In this document: positions 27,372 to 38,233 of the stretch, piece after piece
Numbering within the stretch: position 1 is the stretch's first letter
Layout: every line of letters starts with the position of its first letter
DNA from: an uncultured Sulfitobacter sp.
GTDB lineage: Bacteria; Pseudomonadota; Alphaproteobacteria; Rhodobacterales; Rhodobacteraceae
DNA length: 64,000 nt
Assembly (NCBI GenBank): GCA_905182645.1
Contig: CAJJCJ010000003.1
Span: 89,710 to 153,709, forward strand
Reading direction: 5' to 3'
Position numbers and translations under genes: made by a program
The notes under the pieces: model-generated
Databases searched by the model: none
Told to the model about the DNA's origin: nothing
The model's input: the letters and a program-made list of their open reading frames with translations, nothing else

Positions 27372-28141
27372 ATGGCGCAAATACGTGAAAATCTGATTGT
27401 GCGCTTATTGCAGCGTGGTGCAATCGCGCGCTGGGCTGCCGCTGCACGCAGAGCGACAACTGCTGACTTGGATGTGTGCGCAACCAGCGCCACCGCGCCC
27501 GCCACCGCGCTCATGTTGATGAGCTGATGCATGTCGCAGACAATCGGCTCGCGTTGCCGCGGATCGGGTCAAATGCATTTTCCCGTCCAGGCGGGACAGA
27601 ATGGTCATGGCGTCCGCGTTTGTGGCGCGGCCCATTGGCGCGCAAGGGCATGTCAGCAGTGCCTTAAAAGACGAACCTCGGCGAAGAGGTCACCGTATTT
27701 CACGACTGCAAAATATCAGAGCTGACCCTGCGCTAAGTCCGTAATACCCGCGAGGCCGATCTGGCCCCATTTGGGCTTCGCATGGATGTGTTCCGGTTCG
27801 ATGGTAGTTTCCTGTCGGTCGTGATCGACGCCCCGCAAAACGCATGTGACGGATTGCAACGCCGCCATATCGTCCGTGTGAACGCGATTATGTAGGTTGA
27901 AAAGCCGATCGAGGTCTTCGCCCGTTTGAATATTAAACATGGCCCCAATACCGAACAATTGGTTCTTGAACTGCCTCATGGTCAAGAAGACAGCGTGGTC
28001 GAATTTGATTTGGGTTATTCCGAGCTGAACGAAAAGCGCATTGAGCGCATGTGGTTTGATTTGATCTTTGAAAGCCCAGAAATGAACCAAGTGACGATCC
28101 GCGACATCACATTCTGCCGCTACACGCGCGCTGAAATTTAA
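27372..28141 (+). pseudogene. DUF6478 family gene remnant with several stops and a frameshift
   Basis: A short start frame (MAQIRENLIVRLLQRGAIAR) shifts near 27475. The following frame then runs to 28141 through in-frame stops TAA 27665-27667, TAA 27734-27736 and TAG 27893-27895. The protein between is well preserved: PGGTEWSWRPRLWRGPL, FGLRMDVFRFDGSFLSVVID, VEKPIEVFARLNIKHGPNTE and ERMWFDLIFESPEMNQVTIR. This is the pattern of a roughly 250-residue Rhodobacteraceae family that I know as DUF6478. The last ATG (27926) could at most give a 71-residue fragment. The conserved downstream neighbour is intact. Confidence 0.8.
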
Positions 28142-28154
28142 GGAGCTTACTGCA

Positions 28155-28523
28155 ATGACTGTCACATTGACGAAGACACGTATGATCGCGGGCGTTTGTG
28201 AAGGTATCTTTGCAGGCGTTATAGATGCGCCGCCCCAAATTGCGGTTACCCATCACGGCGAGCAGGTCGATGGCGCGGTAATCAAGAAAGCCGCCCAATC
28301 CGATGACTGGGTGTTGCACGTGCCGATTCCTGTCCATCTTTTGGCTGACGGTGTGCAGACATATTTGATTTCTGATGTCGAAACTGGAGAGACCCTGAAC
28401 AGTTTTACACTGCTTGCAGGCGAAGCCTTGGCCGAAGATATCCGTGAAGAGATGGCATTGCTGCGCGAAGAGCTGGACATGCTCAAAAGCGCATTTCGCA
28501 GGCACTGCGTCGAAACCACATAG
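28155..28523 (+). CDS. conserved Rhodobacteraceae protein of unknown function
   Basis: A 122-residue soluble protein, MTVTLTKTRMIAGVCEGIFA to the C-terminal MLKSAFRRHCVETT. The second half is a predicted helix rich in Glu and Leu (LAEDIREEMALLREELDML). AAGGAG stands upstream of the ATG. The gene follows the DUF6478 remnant by 13 bases and, from memory, the same pair is adjacent in other roseobacters, so the two were presumably functional partners; here only this one is intact. No enzymatic motif is seen. Confidence 0.75.
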   Translation: MTVTLTKTRMIAGVCEGIFAGVIDAPPQIAVTHHGEQVDGAVIKKAAQSDDWVLHVPIPVHLLADGVQTYLISDVETGETLNSFTLLAGEALAEDIREEMALLREELDMLKSAFRRHCVETT

Positions 28524-28579
28524 TCTGACGTGGCGTTCTGGGTGACGTGACCGTCCACCTATGGCCAATGTGTAACTGA

Positions 28580-31135
<2,556 letters not shown>

Positions 31136-31312
31136 AACTCATATAGTAAGGGGTTTGAGCTGAACTCCAACTGTATTCGCAACGTGCACAGTCGTTTCTC
31201 TGCCTTCACCAGTTCGCGACATAACCCCTATATTGTCGCGGGATTGTCGCATTCGTGCCTGATTTGACGGTCAAACATATCCCAACGAATTTGACTAATC
31301 ACAGGAGCGAGC

Positions 31313-32220
31313 ATGGATCGCCTCACCGAAATGGAAGCCTTTGCCACGGTTGTGGACCAAGGTGGATTTACCGATGCGGCCAAGAAAATTGGGATTTCAA
31401 AATCTGCGGTTTCAAAGCACGTATCGTCCCTAGAAGCCCGCCTTGGTGCGCGGCTTTTGAACCGCACGACACGCCGTGTTAGCCCGACCGAGATTGGTTT
31501 GGCCTATTACGACCGTGCACGGCGTGTTCTAAATGATGCAGAAGAGGCCGACGCGTTGGTCACATCCATGCAATCCGCCCCATCTGGATTACTACGCATA
31601 TCGGTGGCGACAGATTTTGGGGTAAACTACTTGTCCCCCGTCTTGGGTGATTTTCTAACGGAATTTCCAGACATCACGGTCAATATGGTTCTGAACAACC
31701 GTTATGTTGAGCTGATTTCTGAAGGGTTCGATATGGCCGTGCGGATTGGTGAGCTGGAAGACAGCACCCTAAAAGCCCGCAAACTGACCGAAACGACCAA
31801 GCGGATGATCGCAAGCCCTGCTTATTTCGAACAATATGGTCGCCCAGAAAAGATCGACGATCTGAACGATCATTAGCGCTGCATTATTCCAACAATTCCA
31901 ATTTGGCTGTTTGGAAGCTGACCGCGCCTTCGGGTGAAAAGCGGCAAGTTTGCACGGCTGGCTGGCTAATGGTTAACGATGGTCAATCACTGCTGAACGC
32001 CTGTGTTGGCGGCCTCGGGATCGCATATTTGCCAAGCTTCCTTTATGCGGATGCAATGGCCCAAGGGCTGGTTGAAGTGGCGATCCCTGATCTGCCCATC
32101 GAGACCCAAGGCATCTATGCAGTGTACCCACCGGGCCGGTTTACGCAGCCCAAGGTGCGCGCCTTTATTGACTATCTCGTGCATACGCTGGCTGACAAAG
32201 GCCCCGACGTATGGACCTGA
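31313..32220 (+). pseudogene. LysR family transcriptional regulator, frameshifted
   Basis: The first 187 codons encode an intact winged helix-turn-helix (MEAFATVVDQGGFTDAAKKI ... SKSAVSKHVSSLEARLGARL) and half of the substrate-binding domain, ending DDLNDH and TAG at about 31874. One base is missing there: the next frame continues HYSNNS, VWKLTAPSGEKRQV, NDGQSLLNACVGGLGIAYLP and TQPKVRAFIDYLVHTL to 32220. Together they make a normal LysR of about 300 residues. The truncated product could still bind DNA but lacks the second effector subdomain. A terminator follows. Confidence 0.85.
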
Positions 32221-32253
32221 ACGAATTCCCAACGGTGTTATACACCTGATTTG

Positions 32254-32287
32254 CGCGGCCCCAATAAATTGGTGGCCGCGTTTTTTT
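32254..32287 (+). terminator. rho-independent terminator after the LysR gene
   Basis: Arms CGCGGCC and GGCCGCG enclose a loop with an additional CCAAT/ATTGG pairing, followed by a run of seven T residues. It begins 33 bases after the LysR stop. Confidence 0.85.
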
Positions 32288-32350
32288 ATTTCGCTGCATT
32301 AAAGTGTTTTCAACACCTCGTTTCTAAAGTGAACAGACGAGGTACTGCAA

Positions 32351-33096
32351 TTGAACAAAATTTTTAAACTTCTTGCTCCACAAAGTCTGGTCGGCGTTGC
32401 TGTTGTATGCGCTGTCATGCTGTGTTTTGTCACGGCAATGAACCTTGGGTTCATACTCGTTGCCGACGGCATGTTTGTGCGCCCCGTCTCATTTTACGCC
32501 GTGCAAGCGATCGTCGTTGGCGCGCCGTTTGTTGCTGCTTTTACTACTATTACAACATATCAGCTGCGCCTTCAGCGCCATTTATCCTTGCTTTCGCGCA
32601 AAGACGGCCTGACGGGCCTGAATAACCGGCACACATTTTTGCAGCTTGCGCAAAAGCGGCTTGATGGCGGAAGCGTGGGCGTTCTTATTTTGCTTGATGC
32701 GGATCACGTTAAGCGCATCAACGATAAATGGGGGCACGCGTTGGCGATCGCTGTTTGCTTGAGATTTCCCACCGGCTTAAGTGGAATTTGCGCCCATGCG
32801 ATGTCGCCGGCCGCATCGGTGGAGAGGAATTCGCCGTTCTGTTGTCGAGCGCGACACTGCATGAAGCGCGCGTCATTGGGTGGTGGATCGGTCAGCCGAT
32901 CCCATTTCGTGCCGTCGATAATGGCCCGCACCTATCTGTAACGCTGTCGATGGGGGCCGCTGAAATTGCACCTGGTATAGCACTAGATACGCATTTGATC
33001 CGCGCCGATGAGGCGCTTTACCACGCCAAATCAAAGGGTCGCGCACGTATGGTTGTTTGGGAACCCATGGACAAAACTGAGGAAAATGCCGCCTAG
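32351..33096 (+). pseudogene. diguanylate cyclase (GGDEF domain), frameshifted
   Basis: From a TTG start the frame gives two membrane segments (LVGVAVVCAVMLCFVTAMNL and FYAVQAIVVGAPFVAAF), then the start of a GGDEF domain (LSRKDGLTGLNNRHTFLQLA ... LDADHVKRINDKWGHA). One G is missing near 32740. The next frame continues VGDRCLLEISHRLKWNLRP, the active-site loop GGEEF, SVTLSMGAAEI and ADEALYHAKSKGRARMV to 33096. Joined, this is a short membrane-anchored cyclic-di-GMP synthase of about 248 residues. As it stands the catalytic loop is not translated from the start codon. It converges on the OmpA gene, overlapping by 4 bases. Confidence 0.84.
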
Positions 33097-34019
33097 TTTG
33101 AAGTGGTTATTATGACCTCGACCCGTCGGTTCGCGGTGCGGCCGTCTTGGGTCAAATTTGATGCGATGGGCGCAAGATATCCCATGCCTTGTGCGTCTAG
33201 TTGCGATCGGTTGACCCCATAGTCGGATGCCAATCGTTCCAAGACGGACCTTGCTCGCCGCTTGGACAACGCGATGTTTCCGTCAAGTGACCCAGACGAA
33301 TCTGTGTGCCCGACAAGCGCAACTTGCAGGTTGGGTTGCGCAGCCAATAAATCGGCGAGCGCGTGCAGGTTGTCGACCGGTCCGGCGCCCAATTTTGATG
33401 ACCCCGTTTCGAATTGAAGGCCATAAAGGACGGCGCGGCCTGTTTGCGTCAGGTCTTCGCCGAAATTGCTGATTTGCAAAATAGCCGTTTCACCGTGCAA
33501 TGGCTCTGCATCGGCAGAGGCGACTGTTTCGGTGGCTGGACCAACGCGGGTGACTTGCACAAATCCTGCCCTTGCTGACCGACTGGCTAGAATGCTGATC
33601 AACTCGGCGCCATCTGTTTTACGGGCCGCCAAATATCGAAAGTCACCCAGATTAACCTGCATTTCGGGTGGCGGCAGTACGTCAGTTTGAAACCTAAAAT
33701 CAAATCCACCGCAATCTTGATCCCTGCACTCGTAAACAATGTCGAACCCGTCGTTGCGCAGTTGGTCGCGCAGGGGCCGGATCATTTGCAATGTCGTCAA
33801 ACCAGTGGCGGTGATGGTCCACGCCTGTTGGGTGAATTGCCCCTCCGCAGTCTCATTGGGTAAAACCCCGTTGGCCCATGGCCCAATTGGCATGGCATAG
33901 CTATCGACGGCGCGCGTGATCTCGCGGGTCACTGCCGCGTTGCTGGGAAAGCTTAGGTTTTGCCCAAGCGCAGAAGTCCCCAATATCGCGCAGACGATGG
34001 CCAGCCCAGCGCGAATCAT
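33093..34019 (-). CDS. OmpA family protein
   Basis: A 308-residue exported protein: signal peptide (AGLAIVCAILGTSALGQ), an N-terminal domain with two close Cys (YECRDQDCGGFDF), and a C-terminal OmpA/MotB-like peptidoglycan-binding domain (VALVGHTDSSGSLDGNIALS ... DGRTANRRVEVII). OmpA-like domains bind diaminopimelate and anchor outer membrane or periplasmic proteins to the wall. It is the last gene of a minus-strand unit with overlapping junctions (CinA-like, GNAT, AhpD-like, OmpA). Confidence 0.87.
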   Translation of the reverse strand: MIRAGLAIVCAILGTSALGQNLSFPSNAAVTREITRAVDSYAMPIGPWANGVLPNETAEGQFTQQAWTITATGLTTLQMIRPLRDQLRNDGFDIVYECRDQDCGGFDFRFQTDVLPPPEMQVNLGDFRYLAARKTDGAELISILASRSARAGFVQVTRVGPATETVASADAEPLHGETAILQISNFGEDLTQTGRAVLYGLQFETGSSKLGAGPVDNLHALADLLAAQPNLQVALVGHTDSSGSLDGNIALSKRRARSVLERLASDYGVNRSQLDAQGMGYLAPIASNLTQDGRTANRRVEVIITTSN

Positions 34020-34588
34020 CGTGCGAGCGCGTGATATTCATCGTTGGGGCGCATGTCGGTGGCAGATGCCATGCGGTTGGTCATGTTGTAAAAGCTGGCG
34101 GTTGCAGCGATGTCCCAAATGTCGCGGTCGCTAAACCCAACCTGGCGCAATGCATCGCGGTTAGTCTCGGAAATGCTGGCGGAATTTATGGTCATGAGCT
34201 CCGAAAATTGCAGCATAGCGTGTTGGCGTGCGTCCAAATCAGCGACGCGCCAATTCATCACAAGCGCTTCGCCCAACTTTGGATCACCCGACAGTTGCCG
34301 CACAGTGGCCCCATGCGCCGTCAGGCAATAAAAGCATTTGTTGATCGACGACACCGTCACGGCGATCATTTCGCGTTCCAGTTTTGACAGCCCTGATTCC
34401 GCAAACATCACATCGTTATAAAGCCCTGTGAACGCGTTTAATTTTTCGATATCAAACGCATAGGCCTGCAATACGTTGGGGATCATACCTAGCTTGTCGG
34501 TACAAATGTCAAAGTACTTTTGCGTGGCGTCAGGAAGCGGGTTGACCATTGGCAGGTCAAGGGCGGTTGGTGTTTTGGTCACGGGCAC
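34016..34588 (-). CDS. peroxidase-related enzyme, AhpD-like (carboxymuconolactone decarboxylase fold)
   Basis: A 190-residue all-helical protein of the CMD/AhpD-like superfamily. The redox motif CFYCLTAHG (CxxC plus His) is clear near residue 85, within REMIAVTVSSINKCFYC. The N-terminal YFDICTDKLGMIPNVLQA and the C-terminal DIWDIAATASFYNMTNRMA match the 'uncharacterized peroxidase-related' subfamily. Activity toward peroxides is inferred from family only. It overlaps the OmpA gene start by four bases and the upstream GNAT gene by one. Confidence 0.88.
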   Translation of the reverse strand: MPVTKTPTALDLPMVNPLPDATQKYFDICTDKLGMIPNVLQAYAFDIEKLNAFTGLYNDVMFAESGLSKLEREMIAVTVSSINKCFYCLTAHGATVRQLSGDPKLGEALVMNWRVADLDARQHAMLQFSELMTINSASISETNRDALRQVGFSDRDIWDIAATASFYNMTNRMASATDMRPNDEYHALAR

Positions 34589-35316
34589 TACTCACTGGTT
34601 TTGATACGGTAATGATACTGTCCCACAACCGACATCCCGAGGGAAGCATAGAGCGCATTTGCGCCGGTATTTGCTTTTGTGGTCAGTAGCGACAGGTGGC
34701 TGGCGCCTTGGCTTTGCGCCCAGATGGCGACTGCGCGGGTCAGGTGGCGTCCCAGACCTTGTCGCTGAAATGCAGGGTCGATTTCCAGCGCGTGCAACAT
34801 CGCAATGCGCGCGTGGATCGCGGCATAGACGGTCCCTACGGGCCGGTCGTTCGCTCGCCCCAAAAAGGTACTTTTTGGCCCGAGCGTGCGGTCCATGATC
34901 GCGATCCGCTCTGGTCCAATGCCACCCTTGGCCCAAACCTCAGTTTGTGCCGCGAGAGGTGGCCATGCTGCAAAACAGGTTTTATGCGGCGGGCGGTCTA
35001 GGGTCAGGGTCGCGATTGGCGCAATGTATAGGCTGACAGGGTCCTTGATGATGTAGCCCGCGCCGTCCAGTTGTGCGTCGAAATCGTCTTGCCCGCCTTT
35101 GAGCATAAATAGGGCGGGTTGGCCCATATCTTGCATGGCCTGTTCGGCCCGCGCGATGCCCTGATCAGTGGTAACCCCATCCAGTGTTGCCGCACTAACC
35201 CGACTGCCGCCGCCATCCCCACGTCGCAGGGTGAACGGGCCGTCAGCCCATTTCTTGGCGGCAGGCCAGGTCTGATCGATCACATCGTAAAGCGTGTGAA
35301 TAGCTGGCTGTGTCAT
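34588..35316 (-). CDS. GNAT family N-acetyltransferase
   Basis: A 242-residue protein whose second half is a GNAT domain: VGTVYAAIHARIAMLHALEI, then the acetyl-CoA-binding motif FQRQGLGRHLTRAVAIWAQ and the motif B segment NALYASLGMSVVGQYHYRIK. The N-terminal half is less typical. Substrate unknown. The junctions with the broken CinA-like gene (4-base ATGA overlap) and with the AhpD-like gene (1 base) indicate one transcript. Confidence 0.86.
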   Translation of the reverse strand: MTQPAIHTLYDVIDQTWPAAKKWADGPFTLRRGDGGGSRVSAATLDGVTTDQGIARAEQAMQDMGQPALFMLKGGQDDFDAQLDGAGYIIKDPVSLYIAPIATLTLDRPPHKTCFAAWPPLAAQTEVWAKGGIGPERIAIMDRTLGPKSTFLGRANDRPVGTVYAAIHARIAMLHALEIDPAFQRQGLGRHLTRAVAIWAQSQGASHLSLLTTKANTGANALYASLGMSVVGQYHYRIKTSE

Positions 35317-36034
35317 GTAAAAACCTGAGCAAGCTCTGCCATGGCTGTGTCCAATGCGCTTGCGTCTTTGCCGCGCACGACAAGGTTTGCGCCGTAAACG
35401 CCGTCTTCCTGAAACGGGTAGGACCCAACGGAAAGATCAGGGTGACGGCTCGCGAATTCACCAAGCGGGCCTGCGATATCACCTTCACCGCGCACAACGC
35501 GCAGTGTTTGTGATAGCAAAGGTTTTCCGCCTGTTAGCGTCGGCAGAGATTGACGCCATCATGGCTTGGAAACACCGAGGGCACCCCTGCCATAACGTGA
35601 ACGTTTTGCAGGCTGAATCCGGGTGCGATGCTGACCGGATTGTCGATCAGGGTCGCCCCGTCAGGGATGCGCGCCATGCGCAGGCGCGCCGAATTTAGCA
35701 CTTTTCCGCTTTTGTCGTAATGCGCTTGCAACAGTGCGCGCGCGTCGTCGCGCACGTCGATCTGCGCGCCAAATGCGGCGGCGATGCAATCGGCGGTGAT
35801 GTCATCATGGGTTGGCCCGATCCCGCCGGATGTGAAAACATGGGTATAGCTGCCAGACAACGCCTTAACTGCGGCCACGATCGCGGGCGCGTCATCGGAC
35901 ACGATCCGTACTTCGGTCAGGTCGATCCCTGCTTGGGTCAATTGCCCTGCAAGGTGATACATGTTCGCATCCCGCGTCCGCCCTGACAGGATTTCATCGC
36001 CGATCACAAGCATTGCCGCGGTGGGGTTCGTCAT
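35313..36034 (-). pseudogene. CinA-like molybdopterin-binding domain protein, two frameshifts
   Basis: The first frame (MTNPTAAMLVIGDEILSGRT ... THVFTSGGIGPTHDDITADC ... NVHVMAGVPSVF) is a typical competence/damage-inducible CinA N-terminal (MoaB/Mog-like) domain. An extra base near 35569 shifts to a frame reading QAMMASI, and a second extra base near 35547 shifts again to LPTLTGGKPLLSQTLRVV and the C-terminal part (GPLGEFASRHPDLSVGSYPF), which ends at 35313. Two single-base insertions about 20 bases apart would be needed. The complete protein would be about 240 residues. It is first in the operon with GNAT, AhpD-like and OmpA genes. Confidence 0.82.
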
Positions 36035-36076
36035 TGGTGTTTCTCCTGCTCAGTTGAAACGGTTATAGGTGGCTGT

Positions 36077-36790
36077 ATGGAATTTACCACGCCCCTTATC
36101 GCCGCCCGCCTGATCCGCCGCTACAAACGGTTCCTTGCGGATGTCTGTTTGCCTGACGGTACGGAAGCTGTGGCCCATTGCCCCAATCCTGGCTCGATGA
36201 TGGACATGGCGGATGAGGGTATCAAAATTTGGCTAGAGCCAAACGACGACCCACGTAAAAAGCTGAAATACGGCTGGCGTTTGATTGAACAAGATGACGG
36301 GCATTTTGTTGGTGTGGACACAGGCGTGCCAAACCGCGTGGTTGGTCCGGCGTTGTTGGCGCATCAGATTGCAGGCTTGCCGCCCTATGATGCGGTGCGC
36401 GCTGAGGTGAAATATGCCGACAAAAGCCGGATTGATTTTCTGCTGAGCGATGCGGTCGATACCTATGTTGAGGTGAAAAGCGTCACGCTGTCACGTACGG
36501 CTGGGCTGGCCGAATTTCCTGATAGTGTGACCGCGCGGGGCGCCAAACACCTTGAGGCCTTGACCCAGATGGTAGCGCAAGGGCACCGCGCTGTGATGTT
36601 TTACATGGTGCAACGTACCGATTGCGCGGCACTCTCGCTGGCCGCGGACATCGACCCCGCATATGCTGCGGCTTTTGCGCGTGCCACAAAGGCCGGTGTG
36701 CAGGTGCTCGCGTATGACTGCGAGATTGATCCCAAAGGCGTCACATTACGCCGCCCAATGCCGTTTGTTTGGGATTGCGCGGAAATTTGA
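36077..36790 (+). CDS. sfsA: SfsA family protein (sugar fermentation stimulation protein homologue)
   Basis: A 237-residue protein with the SfsA signatures: RYKRFLADVCLPDGTEAVAH, CPNPGSMMDM, and the nuclease-like core IDFLLSDAVDTYVEVKSVTL followed by FPDSVTARGAKHLEAL. SfsA has a nuclease-like fold and was first described as a regulator of maltose genes in Escherichia coli; its molecular role remains uncertain. Length is normal. It is divergent from the CinA-like gene and 76 bases upstream of map. Confidence 0.92.
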   Translation: MEFTTPLIAARLIRRYKRFLADVCLPDGTEAVAHCPNPGSMMDMADEGIKIWLEPNDDPRKKLKYGWRLIEQDDGHFVGVDTGVPNRVVGPALLAHQIAGLPPYDAVRAEVKYADKSRIDFLLSDAVDTYVEVKSVTLSRTAGLAEFPDSVTARGAKHLEALTQMVAQGHRAVMFYMVQRTDCAALSLAADIDPAYAAAFARATKAGVQVLAYDCEIDPKGVTLRRPMPFVWDCAEI

Positions 36791-36866
36791 AAACCAAAGT
36801 GCAGAGACTGGTTTTTTGCCTGAGATTGTCCTATGTGCTGGCCCAAGTGGATAAAGGAATGTTGCT

Positions 36867-37679
36867 GTGCAGACGAACAAAGGCCGTGTCACCAAAGATG
36901 GTATTCGCATTTATGAGGCGGATGATTTTGCTGGCATGAATGTTGCAGGTCGTTTGGCCGCGCAGATTCTGGACGATATTGCCGCCCATGTTTTCGTCGG
37001 GCAGACCACTGCCGAGGTTGACCGCTTGATCACGCAGATGGTTGTTGATGCAGGCGCGACGTCCGCCACGATTGGCTATAAGGGCTACCAGCACGCAAGC
37101 TGCATCTCGATTAACCATGTCGTATGTCACGGTATCCCGGGTGAAAAGCAGTTGAAAGACGGTGATATCGTCAATATCGACGTCACGGTTATCGTTGACG
37201 GCTGGTTCGGTGACACGTCGCGGATGTATGTTGCGGGCAAGCTGTCACGTAAGGCAGAGCGTCTGATCCAAGTGACCCATGATGCCTTGATGATGGGGAT
37301 CGAGGCCGCAAAGCCGGGCAATACGTTTGGCGATATTGGTCACGCCATTCAAGTTTACGCCGAAAGCCAGCGCATGTCTGTTGTACGCGATTTTTGCGGA
37401 CACGGCCTTGGCCGCGTGTTCCATTCGCCGCCGAACGTACTGCATTACGGTCGTGCCGGTACTGGGTCCGTGCTGGAAGAGGGCATGTTTTTCACCATTG
37501 AGCCAATGATCAATCTGGGCCGCCCAGAGACCAAAGTTTTGGCAGATGACTGGACAGCAGTGACGCGCGATAAATCGCTGTCTGCACAGTTCGAGCATTC
37601 GATCGGGATTACGGCAAACGGTGCCGAGATTTTCACGCTGTCGCCATCAGGAAAATTCCACCCGACCTATACTGTTTAA
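36867..37679 (+). CDS. map: type I methionine aminopeptidase
   Basis: A 270-residue metalloprotease that removes the initiator methionine. Metal ligands are visible in order: His in ISINHVVCHG (substrate His), Asp in NIDVTVIVDGWFGDTSRM, His in FCGHGLGRVFHSPP, Glu in FFTIEPMIN and Glu in SAQFEHSIG. It starts at GTG. sfsA-map is a frequent pair in Rhodobacteraceae. The end overlaps the convergent rsmD gene by four bases. Confidence 0.95.
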   Translation: MQTNKGRVTKDGIRIYEADDFAGMNVAGRLAAQILDDIAAHVFVGQTTAEVDRLITQMVVDAGATSATIGYKGYQHASCISINHVVCHGIPGEKQLKDGDIVNIDVTVIVDGWFGDTSRMYVAGKLSRKAERLIQVTHDALMMGIEAAKPGNTFGDIGHAIQVYAESQRMSVVRDFCGHGLGRVFHSPPNVLHYGRAGTGSVLEEGMFFTIEPMINLGRPETKVLADDWTAVTRDKSLSAQFEHSIGITANGAEIFTLSPSGKFHPTYTV

Positions 37680-38233
37680 GCGGCAGTTGTCAGGAACGTC
37701 ACCCATGTGTCGCCGTATTTCCGACTGTCGAGGGTCTGGAAACCGATGGGTGCGGGTTGCGCGCTGCTTTCTTCCCAGACGATCAGGGCACCGTCCGCGA
37801 CCCAACCTTGCGACAGTGCCGATTTCAGGGCGCTGATCCCCAATCCTTGGCCGTAAGGTGGGTCGAGAAAAATCAGATCGCAGGTTTTGCCCGTGGGCAG
37901 CCGCGTGGCGTTTGTGCTGATCAGCGTGCAATCGCTGCCGCGCCGCAGCTTGGCGATGTTGTTACGGATCAGTTTGCCCGCGACCTTACCATCGTCAACA
38001 AAGGTGACGTGCGCCGCCCCGCGTGACAGAGATTCTAGCCCAAGCGCGCCTGTGCCCGCGAACAAATCCAAGACCTGCGCGCCTGCAATCGGGTTTCCGA
38101 ACCGTCCGCCTTGCAACACGTTAAACAGGCTTTCGCGCACGCGGTCAGATGTTGGTCGCAGGTGCGCCTTTGCGTCGCCCGCGCCGACCTCGGTTAAATG
38201 TGTGCCGCGATGTGTGCCGCCGATGATCCTCAC
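37676..38233 (-). CDS. rsmD: 16S rRNA (guanine(966)-N2)-methyltransferase
   Basis: A 185-residue methyltransferase of the RsmD family: N-terminal MRIIGGTHRGTHL, LRPTSDRVRESLFNVLQ, SAM motif LDLFAGTGALGLESLSRG and catalytic DPPY in LIFLDPPYGQGLG. RsmD methylates G966 of 16S rRNA in the assembled 30S subunit. Length and motif order are normal. The start overlaps the end of the upstream ferredoxin reductase gene by four bases, so the two are probably co-transcribed. Confidence 0.94.
   Translation of the reverse strand: MRIIGGTHRGTHLTEVGAGDAKAHLRPTSDRVRESLFNVLQGGRFGNPIAGAQVLDLFAGTGALGLESLSRGAAHVTFVDDGKVAGKLIRNNIAKLRRGSDCTLISTNATRLPTGKTCDLIFLDPPYGQGLGISALKSALSQGWVADGALIVWEESSAQPAPIGFQTLDSRKYGDTWVTFLTTAA

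Noticed and set aside
27716..28165. Minus-strand frame of 149 codons as a gene in place of the DUF6478 remnant
   Set aside because: The plus strand gives recognisable DUF6478 protein throughout this span, despite stops; the minus reading has no similarity and no ribosome site.
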